Positions 8,551 to 16,487 of a stretch of DNA of 64,000 nt are shown here, in pieces; position 1 is the stretch's first letter; each line of letters opens with the position of its first letter. The translations under genes and the position numbers were made by a program. This stretch comes from Paenibacillus sp. HW567 (GTDB taxonomy: Bacteria; Bacillota; Bacilli; Paenibacillales; Paenibacillaceae): contig NZ_KB910518.1 of the NCBI RefSeq assembly GCF_000374185.1, positions 738,546-802,545 on the forward strand, written 5' to 3'. The notes beneath the pieces were generated by a model, which ran no database searches, had not been told where the DNA came from, and saw nothing but the letters and a program-made list of their open reading frames with translations.

Positions 8551-9441
8551 ATGAGTGTAAAAAGTACTGGGGAAAAATGGTTCTCCGCCATGAACACCAT
8601 CATTATGATCATTATTATGATTCTGATGCTTGCGCCCTTCTGGTTCTCTATCGTCGGCTCTCTTAATGAAGGGCTCGATTATATGAGAGGAGGCGTGTAC
8701 TTCTGGCCGAGAAGCTTCACTCTGAGCAACTATAGGGGAGTCTTCTCTGAGCCGACGATATTTAATGCCTATCTGGTAACCGCTCAGCGGACATTACTCG
8801 GTACTGTAACTCATGTATTGTTTACCTCGCTGGTTGCCTATGCTATGTCGCGGCCAAATTTAAAGGGGAAATCCATCTACATGATGTTCATTATGTTTAC
8901 TATGTTTTTTGGCGGGGGGCTAATTCCTACTTATCTGCTGTACCAGGATCTCCGGCTGCTGGATAACTTTCTCGTCTATATCATACCGGGGCTGTTTGGC
9001 GTGTGGGACATGATTATCTTATTATCATTCTTTCGGTCCATTCCCGAAGCTCTTATAGAATCAGCCAAAATGGACGGTGCGGGAGAGTTCCGGATCTTCT
9101 GGAGGTTCATTCTGCCTCTGTCGATGCCGGCCCTCGCGGCCATTGCACTGTTCACAGGGGTTGGACACTGGAATTCTTACTTTGACAGTCTGATGTTTAC
9201 TTCCTCTGAATCACTTCAGACCGTGCAGTTATTTTTGATGCGATTGATGACGGACGCCTCCTATGCCCAGGGCGTGAGTGCTCAAGCCGCCAGTCAACTG
9301 CCGCAAGCAGCGAAAAAGGTCAGCCCGGAAACGCTTAAGCTGGCGATGATGATTGCTACTACAGCTCCGATACTGGTCATCTACCCCTTCCTGCAGAAAT
9401 ATTTCGTTAAAGGTGTAATGATCGGCTCGATTAAAGGTTAG
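8551..9441 (+). CDS. LplC-type sugar ABC transporter permease
   Basis: A 296-residue second permease with six membrane segments. The EAA loop reads EALIESAKMDGAGEFRIFWRFI, and the C-terminus ends FLQKYFVKGVMIGSIKG, which is highly typical of LplC/YtcP-type proteins. A GGGGGAG ribosome site lies just before ATG 8551. It pairs with the preceding permease to form the translocation channel. The lipoprotein receptor gene follows after 67 bp. Confidence 0.93.
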   Translation: MSVKSTGEKWFSAMNTIIMIIIMILMLAPFWFSIVGSLNEGLDYMRGGVYFWPRSFTLSNYRGVFSEPTIFNAYLVTAQRTLLGTVTHVLFTSLVAYAMSRPNLKGKSIYMMFIMFTMFFGGGLIPTYLLYQDLRLLDNFLVYIIPGLFGVWDMIILLSFFRSIPEALIESAKMDGAGEFRIFWRFILPLSMPALAAIALFTGVGHWNSYFDSLMFTSSESLQTVQLFLMRLMTDASYAQGVSAQAASQLPQAAKKVSPETLKLAMMIATTAPILVIYPFLQKYFVKGVMIGSIKG

Positions 9442-9508
9442 TCTCCGCCATTTAGATTGAAATGAGAGCGGATTAACGTTAGCTCACGATAAGGGGGAAG
9501 AAAAGAAA

Positions 9509-11167
9509 ATGTATAAGAAGAAAAATATCTTCGCATTAATGCTGGTTCTAGCTATGCTGGGCAGCTTGCTGAGTGCATGTTCGGGAGGGAATCACAGCAG
9601 CGGCAATTCCACCGCAAACAACAGTGAGAGCAGCGTGGCCGGGAATAGTACGGACAGCAATTCCGCCGACAGCAGCGGAGGAAAGGATGACAAATCTCCG
9701 CTTACGATTAACTGGTTTGTAGCGGCCGAAGGGTACCAGAAGAAATGGGATACAGAAAATGTTCTTTTGGATAAGATGATTACAGACGATACCGGTATCA
9801 CGATCAAATTCACAAGCGGAAATGATGAAAAGCTGGGCGCAATGATTGCCTCCGGCAATATCCCTGATGTAGTGACGGTGTATAATCCTTCCATACAGCG
9901 GAAGACGCTGGAGAAGTCGGGACTTGTGGCCCCGCTTGACGAGCTGATTAAGATATATGCACCGGATTTCAAAGTGCCGCAGTCCGCTCAGGATTGGTAC
10001 CGTAATGAAGACGGCCATTATTACGGGCTGGTGAATTTTTTCTATGCCAAAGAGAAGATGCAGGAAGGCGTGGATACACTGGCAACACATATTGATATTA
10101 CTGCCCGCAAAGATATCATGGACCGGCTCGGCATAAAACCCGAGGATTTCAGCACGAAAGAAGGTACGATTGAGGCTCTTAGAAAAGTAAAGGCGGCCAA
10201 GATAAAATATAACGGTTTCGATATGATACCAGCGTACTTTGATCATTACAATCTGATTCAATTTTTCGGAGCGTCACCTGAAACGAAGGATGGACAATGG
10301 CAAGATACGGTGCGTACTCCTGAATCGCTGGAAGCGTTTAAGTTTCTGAATCAATTATACCGCGAGGGCTTAATGCCTGAGGACAGTGTAACTTTGACGA
10401 CCGATCAGAAGATTGAAAAGGTGACTGCCGGAAGCGTATTTGCCAAGACAAGTGTACTTGTGAAATGGGATGCGCTGTACAATGCCGACCCCAATGCCTT
10501 GTTTGTTCCGGTAGGACCGATAAAAGGCGATGCAGGAAATGCGTTTCACTTCACTCCAAGCCCGTTATCCGGCTGGATGCTAACAATGGTCGGAAGCAAA
10601 AGTAAACATCAGGAGCGTATAGTTAAGCTGCTGCAGTATTTGTCTCAGGACGAAATGTCACTTAATGCTGTTCATGGACCGCGGGGAATTGCGTGGGACT
10701 ATGATGAGAACGGCAAAGTCAAATTTACAGAGCAACGTGTCAAAGAGTATGCGGCCAATCCGGACAGCGCAAAGCGCAAATATGATGCCAATTTTGCGTG
10801 GCTTGTGGATTGGGTGCCCGTTAAGCGTACCTGGCCGGCTCCAGCCAATGATTTAGAAAAGGTAACCGCAGAGCATGATGCCTATTTTGAACAATTTGCA
10901 TTCAATGATCTTGCACTTGAAGCAGTGACTGTAGAGGGAGGAACAATCGAGGCTGGCATTGAAGCGAAAATCAAAACCAACCGGGAAAAGATGCTGGCCA
11001 AAATCATCCTGGCTAAAACTGAACAAGACGTAGAAAAACTGTTCAACCAAATGCTTAAAGAAGACGATGAACTAGGCTTCCAACAGGTTAGCGAATATAA
11101 AAATAAAAAGTTCCAGGAAGCAAAAGAAAAGCTGGGGATCAAATTTGCCTGGCCAGCAAATCAATAA
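9509..11167 (+). CDS. Extracellular solute-binding lipoprotein (LplA-type)
   Basis: A 552-residue sugar-binding receptor. It has a lipoprotein signal peptide MYKKKNIFALMLVLAM with lipobox LLSAC (Cys about residue 24), then a Ser/Asn/Gly-rich tether and a type-1 solute-binding fold with NPSIQRKTLEKSGLVAPLDELI. After secretion it would be lipid-anchored outside and deliver ligand to the two permeases encoded just upstream. Its size (~550 residues) is typical of the large receptors paired with LplB/LplC. Probably induced by the divergent YesM/YesN pair. The ligand is unknown; no glycosidase gene lies in this operon to hint at it. Confidence 0.92.
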   Translation: MYKKKNIFALMLVLAMLGSLLSACSGGNHSSGNSTANNSESSVAGNSTDSNSADSSGGKDDKSPLTINWFVAAEGYQKKWDTENVLLDKMITDDTGITIKFTSGNDEKLGAMIASGNIPDVVTVYNPSIQRKTLEKSGLVAPLDELIKIYAPDFKVPQSAQDWYRNEDGHYYGLVNFFYAKEKMQEGVDTLATHIDITARKDIMDRLGIKPEDFSTKEGTIEALRKVKAAKIKYNGFDMIPAYFDHYNLIQFFGASPETKDGQWQDTVRTPESLEAFKFLNQLYREGLMPEDSVTLTTDQKIEKVTAGSVFAKTSVLVKWDALYNADPNALFVPVGPIKGDAGNAFHFTPSPLSGWMLTMVGSKSKHQERIVKLLQYLSQDEMSLNAVHGPRGIAWDYDENGKVKFTEQRVKEYAANPDSAKRKYDANFAWLVDWVPVKRTWPAPANDLEKVTAEHDAYFEQFAFNDLALEAVTVEGGTIEAGIEAKIKTNREKMLAKIILAKTEQDVEKLFNQMLKEDDELGFQQVSEYKNKKFQEAKEKLGIKFAWPANQ

Positions 11168-11248
11168 GCAATACGATATAAAGCGCCGAAGAGCGGGAAG
11201 ATCCCATTTCCTGACCTTAATGTCCCGCCGATCATTATAATAAATAGA

Positions 11249-11291
11249 ACAGCACATCCCATCGGAAACAACTTCGAATGGGATGTGCTGT
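11249..11291. terminator. Convergent hairpin terminator
   Basis: Perfect 14-bp stem ACAGCACATCCCAT (11249-11262) with ATGGGATGTGCTGT (11278-11291), 15-nt loop. It lies between the importer operon (plus) and the SDR operon (minus). T-rich sequence follows on the minus-strand side. Confidence 0.7.
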
Positions 11292-11303
11292 ATCAGCAGA
11301 GCT

Positions 11304-12041
11304 TTATCTCTGGGAGGTAGGGGCGACAATAACCTCATATACCGAGACGGATGCCGGTTGCTCAACCGCATACAGAATGGCAGAAGCGATGTCCTCGCCC
11401 GCAATAGGTGTGAGCCGTTGTGCCAAAGCATTGGTAAGAGCGACGCCGTCTTCATCCGTAGAGGTCGTACCCAGCTCGGTGTCTACTGCGCCTGGACTGA
11501 CCAGGGTTACACGGATGTTCTGGTCAGGATGCAGCTCCTTGCGCAATCCGCTAGTAATTGCTCCAACAGCGAACTTGGTGCCGCAATAAACAACTCCGCT
11601 GGGAAATACCTCATGTCCGGCTATAGAAGAGACATTAATAATATGCCCTTCATTACGCTCTTCCATATGGGGCAGAACCGCAGCTATACCATACAGGACA
11701 CCTTTAATATTTACATCAATCATTGCATCCCACTCATCGACTTTTAGCTTTCTTATATAGGAGACAGGCCCGATGCCAGCGTTGTTAATGAGAATGTCAA
11801 TTTTACCGTAAGTATCAATAGCAGCTTGTGCCAATGCCTCCAGATCACTCCGGGAAGTCACATCGGTCACCCGGTACTCGGCTGTTCCGCCTGCGGCTTC
11901 AATTTCTTGCTTCAAAGCCAGCAGCCGGTCCTCGCGGCGTGCCCCCAGCATCAGCCGGATGCCGCTTTGCGCCAGTTTTATTGCTGTAGCAGCGCCTATT
12001 CCGCTGCTGGCTCCCGTAATGATTGCTACTTTATTTGCCAT
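11304..12041 (-). CDS. Short-chain dehydrogenase/reductase
   Basis: A 245-residue classical SDR. It has the Rossmann motif TGASSGIG, NNAG, the catalytic Ser in INVSSIAG, and Y-x-x-x-K as VYCGTKFAV. The SPGAVDTEL segment is also typical. It should be a cytosolic NAD(P)-dependent oxidoreductase; the substrate is not predictable. The start at 12041 (MANKVAIITG) has GGAGG 8 nt upstream, and the longer start at 12056 does not. It lies 33 bp after another SDR on the same strand, so the two are probably co-transcribed from the MerR-type promoter at 12898-12928. Confidence 0.93.
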   Translation of the reverse strand: MANKVAIITGASSGIGAATAIKLAQSGIRLMLGARREDRLLALKQEIEAAGGTAEYRVTDVTSRSDLEALAQAAIDTYGKIDILINNAGIGPVSYIRKLKVDEWDAMIDVNIKGVLYGIAAVLPHMEERNEGHIINVSSIAGHEVFPSGVVYCGTKFAVGAITSGLRKELHPDQNIRVTLVSPGAVDTELGTTSTDEDGVALTNALAQRLTPIAGEDIASAILYAVEQPASVSVYEVIVAPTSQR

Positions 12042-12074
12042 GTCGTGTTCCTCCATTTGAGAATCTCAGTTTTT

Positions 12075-12836
12075 TTACAGCAGCATGCCCCCGGAAACCT
12101 CAATCCTTTGAGCGGTAACCCAGGCCATTTCCGGACTGCACAGGGAGGCTATGACACCGCCGATATCTCCGGGTACAGCAATTCTCCCGAGTGTAGTCTG
12201 TGAAGCAATGAAGGCTCTGAACCCCTGGTTATCTCCATGCCCGCCGCCGAAATCGGTATCAACCGGACCAGGAGCGACAACATTGACCCGGATTCCTCGG
12301 GGTCCCAGCTCTTTGGCCATATATTTCGTCAATATTTCGACCGCCCCTTTGGCAGCAGCGTAGATACTTGCCCCCGGTGTTGTAAAACGGGTCAAGCCGG
12401 TTGAGATATTCACAATTCCGCCCTGATCGGCCAGTAAGGGGCTCAGCTTCTGAGTCAGGAAGAACACACTTTTCAGGTGTACATTAATCATTTCATCAAA
12501 TTGCTCTTCAGTGGTATCCAGAAAGCCATTCATGGCCCCAGTACCGGCATTGTGAATCAGATAGTCTAGTTGGGTCTTGTTCCATTTCTGCGTTAGCAAT
12601 GCGGTCAGACTTGCGGTAAAGTCAACGAATGAAGCATTGTCTGCAGCATCCAGTTGCAAGGCGACCGCTTTCCCACCGGCTTCTTCAATTTCGCTGACGA
12701 CCGCCGCCGCCTTATCCTTTTCCGATTTGTAGGTAATTACGAGATCCTTACCCGTCCTGGCTAACGCAAGTGCCGTATCTCGTCCGATTCCGCGGCTGGC
12801 TCCGGTCACAAGTGCAATCTTCCTGTTCTCTTCCAT
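12075..12836 (-). CDS. Short-chain dehydrogenase/reductase
   Basis: A 253-residue classical SDR. It has TGASRGIG near the N-terminus, a HNAG variant of NNAG, catalytic Ser in VNISTG, Y-x-x-x-K as YAAAKGAV, and a C-terminal VSGGMLL typical of FabG-like enzymes. The start is supported by AAGGAG ~8 nt upstream. It is the first gene of a two-SDR unit and is transcribed away from a MerR-type gene that is now broken. In intact versions of this arrangement the MerR protein controls the SDR gene through the long-spacer promoter found here. Confidence 0.92.
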   Translation of the reverse strand: MEENRKIALVTGASRGIGRDTALALARTGKDLVITYKSEKDKAAAVVSEIEEAGGKAVALQLDAADNASFVDFTASLTALLTQKWNKTQLDYLIHNAGTGAMNGFLDTTEEQFDEMINVHLKSVFFLTQKLSPLLADQGGIVNISTGLTRFTTPGASIYAAAKGAVEILTKYMAKELGPRGIRVNVVAPGPVDTDFGGGHGDNQGFRAFIASQTTLGRIAVPGDIGGVIASLCSPEMAWVTAQRIEVSGGMLL

Positions 12837-12897
12837 AATATCGCTCCTTATTATGATTTACTTTCCTGTTACAGCAAGCTAAGCCTGTGTAAACCGT

Positions 12898-12928
12898 ATC
12901 CTATCACTTAGAGTTATATCTAAGTCAA
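12898..12928 (-). promoter_or_regulatory. MerR-type promoter and operator of the SDR operon
   Basis: On the minus strand, -35 TTGACT (12923-12928) and -10 TAGGAT (12898-12903) are separated by 19 bp, the overlong spacing typical of MerR-activated promoters. The spacer holds a perfect inverted repeat ACTTAGA-N6-TCTAAGT (12906-12925). The cognate merR gene next door is truncated. Confidence 0.75.
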
Positions 12929-12951
12929 ATTTTTTTACAAAGGGGAGAAAT

Positions 12952-13056
12952 ATGATCTATTCCATTAAGGATGTAGCAAAGCAACTCAGCATATCTGCAC
13001 ATACGCTAAGGGTTTATGATAAAGAGGGTCTGTTTGTTGGAAAATACAGGAACTAA
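12952..13056 (+). pseudogene. MerR-family regulator, N-terminal fragment
   Basis: ATG at 12952 after AGGGGAG starts a frame reading MIYSIKDVAKQLSISAHTLR then VYDKEGLF. This is the winged helix-turn-helix start of a MerR protein. After about residue 30 the similarity ends and a stop follows at 13054-13056. The rest of the protein (coiled coil and effector domain) is missing, replaced by flavoprotein sequence in another frame. A deletion that joined two genes is the simplest explanation. Confidence 0.85.
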
Positions 13057-13992
13057 GCTTGAACGCAAAGCTATTTTTCATCTGATGGTTGCCAACGAAG
13101 GCAGAAGCTATATCCCTGTATATGTGAATTATACGAACGCAGGCTTCCGGCCCGAGCGGGATCAACTGCAAGTACCGGTGTATCCGCCGGAGATTGCCGG
13201 GTTCCATGGCCCGTGGACGGAAGGCCCCGGATCTTATCATCTCCGGGATTATGGTTTTGTCGGCGGGGGAGGCCCGGTGTTTGACTGGGATCTGCGTACT
13301 ACCTTACCCGGGCTTTACGTAGCCGGACAGGCGTTGCTGGGCGGTGGCAGTCATGCTACTTCGGCGGTGACAGGCAGATACGCAGGGCGAAAGGCAGCGG
13401 AAGCTGCTGCAGAATGTGACTTGCTTGAGCCTCTGCGAAGCTTCATTGAACAGGAAAAGCAGCGTATATACGAACCGCTGTCCCGCAGCAGAGGCACGGG
13501 CTGGAAGGAGCTGCAGGCCGGAGTCTGCCGGGTCATGCAGGATTATTGTGGGGAATTCAAGAGTGAAAAGACAATGCGTCTTGGCCTGCGATGGTTTGAA
13601 GAGATTGCTGAGAATGAAGCCGCAGACGTGTATGCCAACAATCCGCATGAGCTGTGGCGTGTACAGGAGGCGCTCTCCCGAATTACCGTCGGGAAGCTGA
13701 TTCTTGAATCCTCTCTGGCCCGGCGGGCGAGCAGCAGAACACTTGATTTCAACCGCTTGGATTATCCGGAATACGATCCGCCTGAATGGAACAAATTCGT
13801 TACCGTCAAGCTGGAGGATGGGCAGATCAAGACAGATGAGCGGCCGCAGCAGTATTGGCTGCTTCCCCCGTATTCCAGTCAGTATGCCGATAACTACCGT
13901 CTTCACAGCGGCAAGCGGGGGGCCGGAGTGCAGAGGCGCTAGTACGGCAATTGCTTCGCAGCTATGCCGATGTCTATGGGAAAGGGAGCTGA
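13043..13992 (+). pseudogene. FAD-dependent oxidoreductase (fumarate reductase/AprA-like), truncated and frameshifted
   Basis: The frame carries the C-terminal part of a flavoprotein related to fumarate reductase/adenylylsulfate reductase subunit A. It has the FAD-site segment LPGLYVAGQALLGGGSHA, then SAVTGRYAGRKAAE and a helical C-terminal domain. The N-terminal dinucleotide-binding half is missing at the merR junction (~13040). Near the end the frame runs off at 13942, but the +2-shifted frame reads AEALVRQLLRSYADVYGKGS with a stop at 13990-13992, 3 nt before the ferredoxin start. This is the expected natural C-terminus. The shift lies at or near a run of six G (13917-13922). It could be a real mutation or a sequencing error. 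Confidence 0.8.
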
Positions 13993-13995
13993 AAA

Positions 13996-14313
13996 GTGAA
14001 ATATAATGCAAAGTTCATTAGAAATCCCGCGACGCTGAATGCGCCGATAGTTATTGATCCGGAGCTGTGCATCAAGTGCAACCGTTGCACTGTTGTATGC
14101 CGGACGAATGTGCTCATGCCTGATCTTACGCGTCAAGTGGAGCCGACCGTGTTCTATCCGGAGGAATGCTGGCTGTGCGGCAGTTGTGTGGAGCACTGCC
14201 CGGCGTCGGGAGCTATCGAAATGAAGCATCCGCTTACTATGCGTATCGGCTGGAGACGCAAGGACAGCGGTGAATTTTATCGTATTGGCGGCAAGAAGCC
14301 TTCTGATCTGTAA
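13996..14313 (+). CDS. 4Fe-4S ferredoxin-like protein (AprB-like partner of the flavoprotein)
   Basis: A 105-residue protein with two [4Fe-4S] motifs: C-x2-C-x2-C-x3-C in LCIKCNRCTVVC and C-x2-C-x2-C-x3-C-P in CWLCGSCVEHCP. It resembles the small electron-carrier subunit that accompanies AprA-like flavoproteins. GTG at 13996 has GGGAG 7 nt upstream and lies 3 nt after the restored stop of the flavoprotein, so the two were once translationally coupled. With its partner broken, the protein may have no function left. It is intact as read. Confidence 0.85.
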   Translation: MKYNAKFIRNPATLNAPIVIDPELCIKCNRCTVVCRTNVLMPDLTRQVEPTVFYPEECWLCGSCVEHCPASGAIEMKHPLTMRIGWRRKDSGEFYRIGGKKPSDL

Positions 14314-14319
14314 TGCCAG

Positions 14320-14503
14320 AAACCCGAGTTCACCACCTCAAAAAAGGAGTAGCCATGTCATCGGTTGCGGACGGGCACTTTCAGACAGTATTGCACAGGC
14401 GGTCATCTGGTATGAGCAGCAGGGGTTCCGCAGATTCAAAACAGGGCTTATCCTGTATCACCCTGATGAAGTCCCGGAGTTAGCTGCAATGGGATTTACT
14501 TGA
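14320..14503 (+). pseudogene. Unrecognised gene remnant
   Basis: One frame ends in IAQAVIWYEQQGFRRFKTG followed by LILYHPDEVPELAAMGFT and a stop at 14501-14503. It has the composition of a real protein C-terminus but no convincing start. A different frame starts with ATG at 14355 after AAAGGAG and is only 42 codons. I cannot name the family. Most likely it is the tail of a third gene of the flavoprotein/ferredoxin unit, shortened by deletion. Confidence 0.45.
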
Positions 14504-14594
14504 TCATGAATATCAAGAACCATTGAGGTAGTATACAGTTTCTATAATAGTGCCGGAAATGAAGAAAACAAAGTATTCAGGTCGGAAAAAAGTG

Positions 14595-14630
14595 TTGACT
14601 AACTTCACTTTTGTAACTATGATAGTTACA
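14595..14630 (+). promoter_or_regulatory. Promoter with palindromic operator (HxlR/TetR-like)
   Basis: -35 TTGACT (14595-14600), 17-bp spacer, -10 TATGAT (14618-14623). A perfect palindrome TGTAACTA-TGA-TAGTTACA (14612-14630) covers the -10. A repressor bound there would block the quinone reductase gene downstream. No regulator gene lies directly beside it. Confidence 0.7.
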
Positions 14631-14696
14631 ACCGTATCGGGAAATACTTATTTGCCGGCACAGACTATATCTATCTAATTCCAAGGGGGAAATATC

Positions 14697-15545
14697 ATGA
14701 GCATATTGGTGACAGGCGCAACAGGACAATTGGGTGCATTAGTAGTAGAGAAACTGCTGGGAACTTTGCAAGCAAGCGAGCTGGCTGTGAGTGTGCGCAG
14801 TGCCGGCAAGGCTGCAGAACTGAAGGCCAAAGGCGTGGATGTGCGTGAAGGGGATTTCACCAATTCTGCCTCATTGGAGCAAGCCTTCGCGGGTGTTGAA
14901 CGTCTGCTGCTCATCTCGGGAACTGAAGGAGATCGCTTCCAGCAGCATAAGAATGCTATCGACACCGCTAAGAAAGCAGGCGTCAGTCAAATCGTATACA
15001 CTAGCTTGGCCCAGGCTGACAACAGCACGCTGAGCCTTGCCCCAGATCATAAGAATACGGAAGATTATCTTAAAGAATCAGGAGTGGCATTTACTATTCT
15101 CCGAAACAACTGGTATCTGGAGAATGAAGCTGACGGTATCAAGGCCGCTGCACAAGGCGCGCCATTCGTGCATGCTGCAAGCTCTGCCAAGGTTGGCTGG
15201 GCTGCGCGCCGTGATTATGCGCATGCCGCCGCTGCGGTGCTCACAAGCGAGGGACATGCCAACAAGGTCTACGAGCTGTCGGGAAAGACGATCACTCACG
15301 ATGAACTGGGCGCTATCATTGCCGACGTGATTGGCAAAGAAGTTCAGGTCCAGAATCTTACCGCCGCTGCTTACGATGAAAGACTGCAAGGATTCGGCCT
15401 GCCTGAAGGTGTTGCCGCATTCGTAACAGGCTTTCAAACGGCAATCGGCGAAGGTGCTCTGGATGTGCAGAGCGAAGATCTTGAGAAGCTGCTTGGCCGT
15501 CCGCAGCAGCCATTGAGTGAAGTGATTGCAGCCATTTTAGCGTAA
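14697..15545 (+). CDS. qorB: NAD(P)H:quinone oxidoreductase, QorB/NmrA-like atypical SDR
   Basis: A 282-residue atypical SDR that resembles E. coli QorB along its whole length. It has the N-terminal glycine motif MSILVTGATGQLGALV, VERLLLISGTEGDRFQQHKNAI, VYTSLAQADNS, and the ILRNNWYLEN segment where substrate binds in QorB. The enzyme would reduce quinones with NADPH in the cytosol, a protective role against redox-cycling compounds. ATG 14697 has an AAGGGGGA site upstream. It is a single-gene unit with an operator-controlled promoter at 14595 and a terminator at 15570. Confidence 0.88.
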   Translation: MSILVTGATGQLGALVVEKLLGTLQASELAVSVRSAGKAAELKAKGVDVREGDFTNSASLEQAFAGVERLLLISGTEGDRFQQHKNAIDTAKKAGVSQIVYTSLAQADNSTLSLAPDHKNTEDYLKESGVAFTILRNNWYLENEADGIKAAAQGAPFVHAASSAKVGWAARRDYAHAAAAVLTSEGHANKVYELSGKTITHDELGAIIADVIGKEVQVQNLTAAAYDERLQGFGLPEGVAAFVTGFQTAIGEGALDVQSEDLEKLLGRPQQPLSEVIAAILA

Positions 15546-15569
15546 ACTGACACTACCAGTTCATAACAG

Positions 15570-15618
15570 AAAAAGGGTCACTCTTAGCCATGCAAGGCTA
15601 CGGGGTGCCCCTTTTTTC
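15570..15618 (+). terminator. Rho-independent terminator after qorB
   Basis: AAAAAGGGTCAC and GTGCCCCTTTTTT flank an inner helix (TTAGCC / GGCTA), ending in T6. It lies 25 bp after the stop codon. Confidence 0.8.
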
Positions 15619-15754
15619 GCTTAGTTATCCTGTTGACCCGTCGTGTGTTTGAACTACATATTCTGGAATCCGTTGGACGAGAAACGGTTCGGCCCCCTTT
15701 TACAAGCTTATCTCATGAAATTGAATCAAAAAAATATTGCAATGTGATGTTAAA

Positions 15755-15791
15755 TAATTTATTGTAGATAACGTAGATCTACAATAAATTA
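15755..15791 (+). promoter_or_regulatory. Long palindromic operator of the Rrf2 gene
   Basis: Perfect inverted repeat with 15-bp arms (15755-15769 and 15777-15791) and a 7-nt centre; the core half-site is ATTGTAGAT. It sits 24 bp before the Rrf2-family start codon, fitting autoregulation. Confidence 0.75.
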
Positions 15792-15814
15792 CTTCGTATG
15801 CATAGGGAGGCAAC

Positions 15815-16300
15815 ATGCAATTCTCCAAAAGTACAGATTACGCCCTACATGCCTTGGTTCATCTGGCACACTCGGAGCGTTGCAGCAATGTCGGGATTAA
15901 GGAGTTATCTTCAACGCTTAGTGTCTCTGAAAGTTATTTATCCAAAACGTTATCCAAACTGAGACAGGATGGAATTTTACGTGCTGTGCCAGGGGTGAAC
16001 GGAGGATATGAGCTTGCCAGGCCGGCGGATCAGATTACATTTCTTGATGTGATTCAAGCAATTGAAGGAAGGCAGCAGTTATTCAGATGCTCAAATTCAA
16101 GTTCGCAGCAGCATCAGTTGTTAGCAGAAGATGAGGCTGCGCAGCAAGATCAGAAAAACTTGGCGACTAATGGTTGCTTGATTGAGAAGGTGATGAACGG
16201 TGCAGAACAGCATCTGTACCAATATTTGCGGGAACAAACAATACAATCGGTATTGGATGAGGGTCTTGAACGACGGAACCATGAGGCAAACAAGAGGTGA
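15815..16300 (+). CDS. Rrf2-family transcriptional regulator
   Basis: A 161-residue regulator with the winged helix-turn-helix at residues 1-80 (MQFSKSTDYALHALVHLA, ELSSTLSVSESYLSKTLSKL, GVNGGYELARP). It has Cys near residues 24, 92 and 128, but not the closely spaced triple-Cys motif of NsrR/IscR Fe-S sensors. It is therefore more like the YwnA/CymR side of the family. A GGGAGG site precedes ATG 15815. It lies alone behind a long perfect palindrome, suggesting self-repression. Its targets could be qorB or the methyltransferase beside it, but no matching palindrome is seen at either. Confidence 0.88.
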   Translation: MQFSKSTDYALHALVHLAHSERCSNVGIKELSSTLSVSESYLSKTLSKLRQDGILRAVPGVNGGYELARPADQITFLDVIQAIEGRQQLFRCSNSSSQQHQLLAEDEAAQQDQKNLATNGCLIEKVMNGAEQHLYQYLREQTIQSVLDEGLERRNHEANKR

Positions 16301-16364
16301 TAAGCTTCTTGCGCTTATATTATGGATATTGTAAGTCCGTGAAATCTTTATTTAGGCGTGAAGA

Positions 16365-16460
16365 ATGCGTTCTGCTGGAGTCATCGCCGCGCTTATTGCG
16401 TTAGGAATCGGTCTTTTTCTCCGTAAAGGAAAGATCAGGGCATCGACTAGGAACCTCTAA
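16365..16460 (+). CDS. Possible small membrane peptide (31 aa)
   Basis: A short frame encoding MRSAGVIAALIALGIGLFLRKGK plus eight residues. It has one hydrophobic segment followed by basic residues. The ribosome site is poor (TGAAGA). It could be a true small membrane protein or the remnant of a longer gene; no family recognised. Confidence 0.3.
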   Translation: MRSAGVIAALIALGIGLFLRKGKIRASTRNL

Positions 16461-16487
16461 ATTATTAAGAAAGCGTGGAGAATAATT

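Noticed and set aside
9548..10261. Minus-strand frame of 237 codons in the lipoprotein gene
   Set aside because: Antisense to a typical solute-binding lipoprotein with signal peptide and lipobox.
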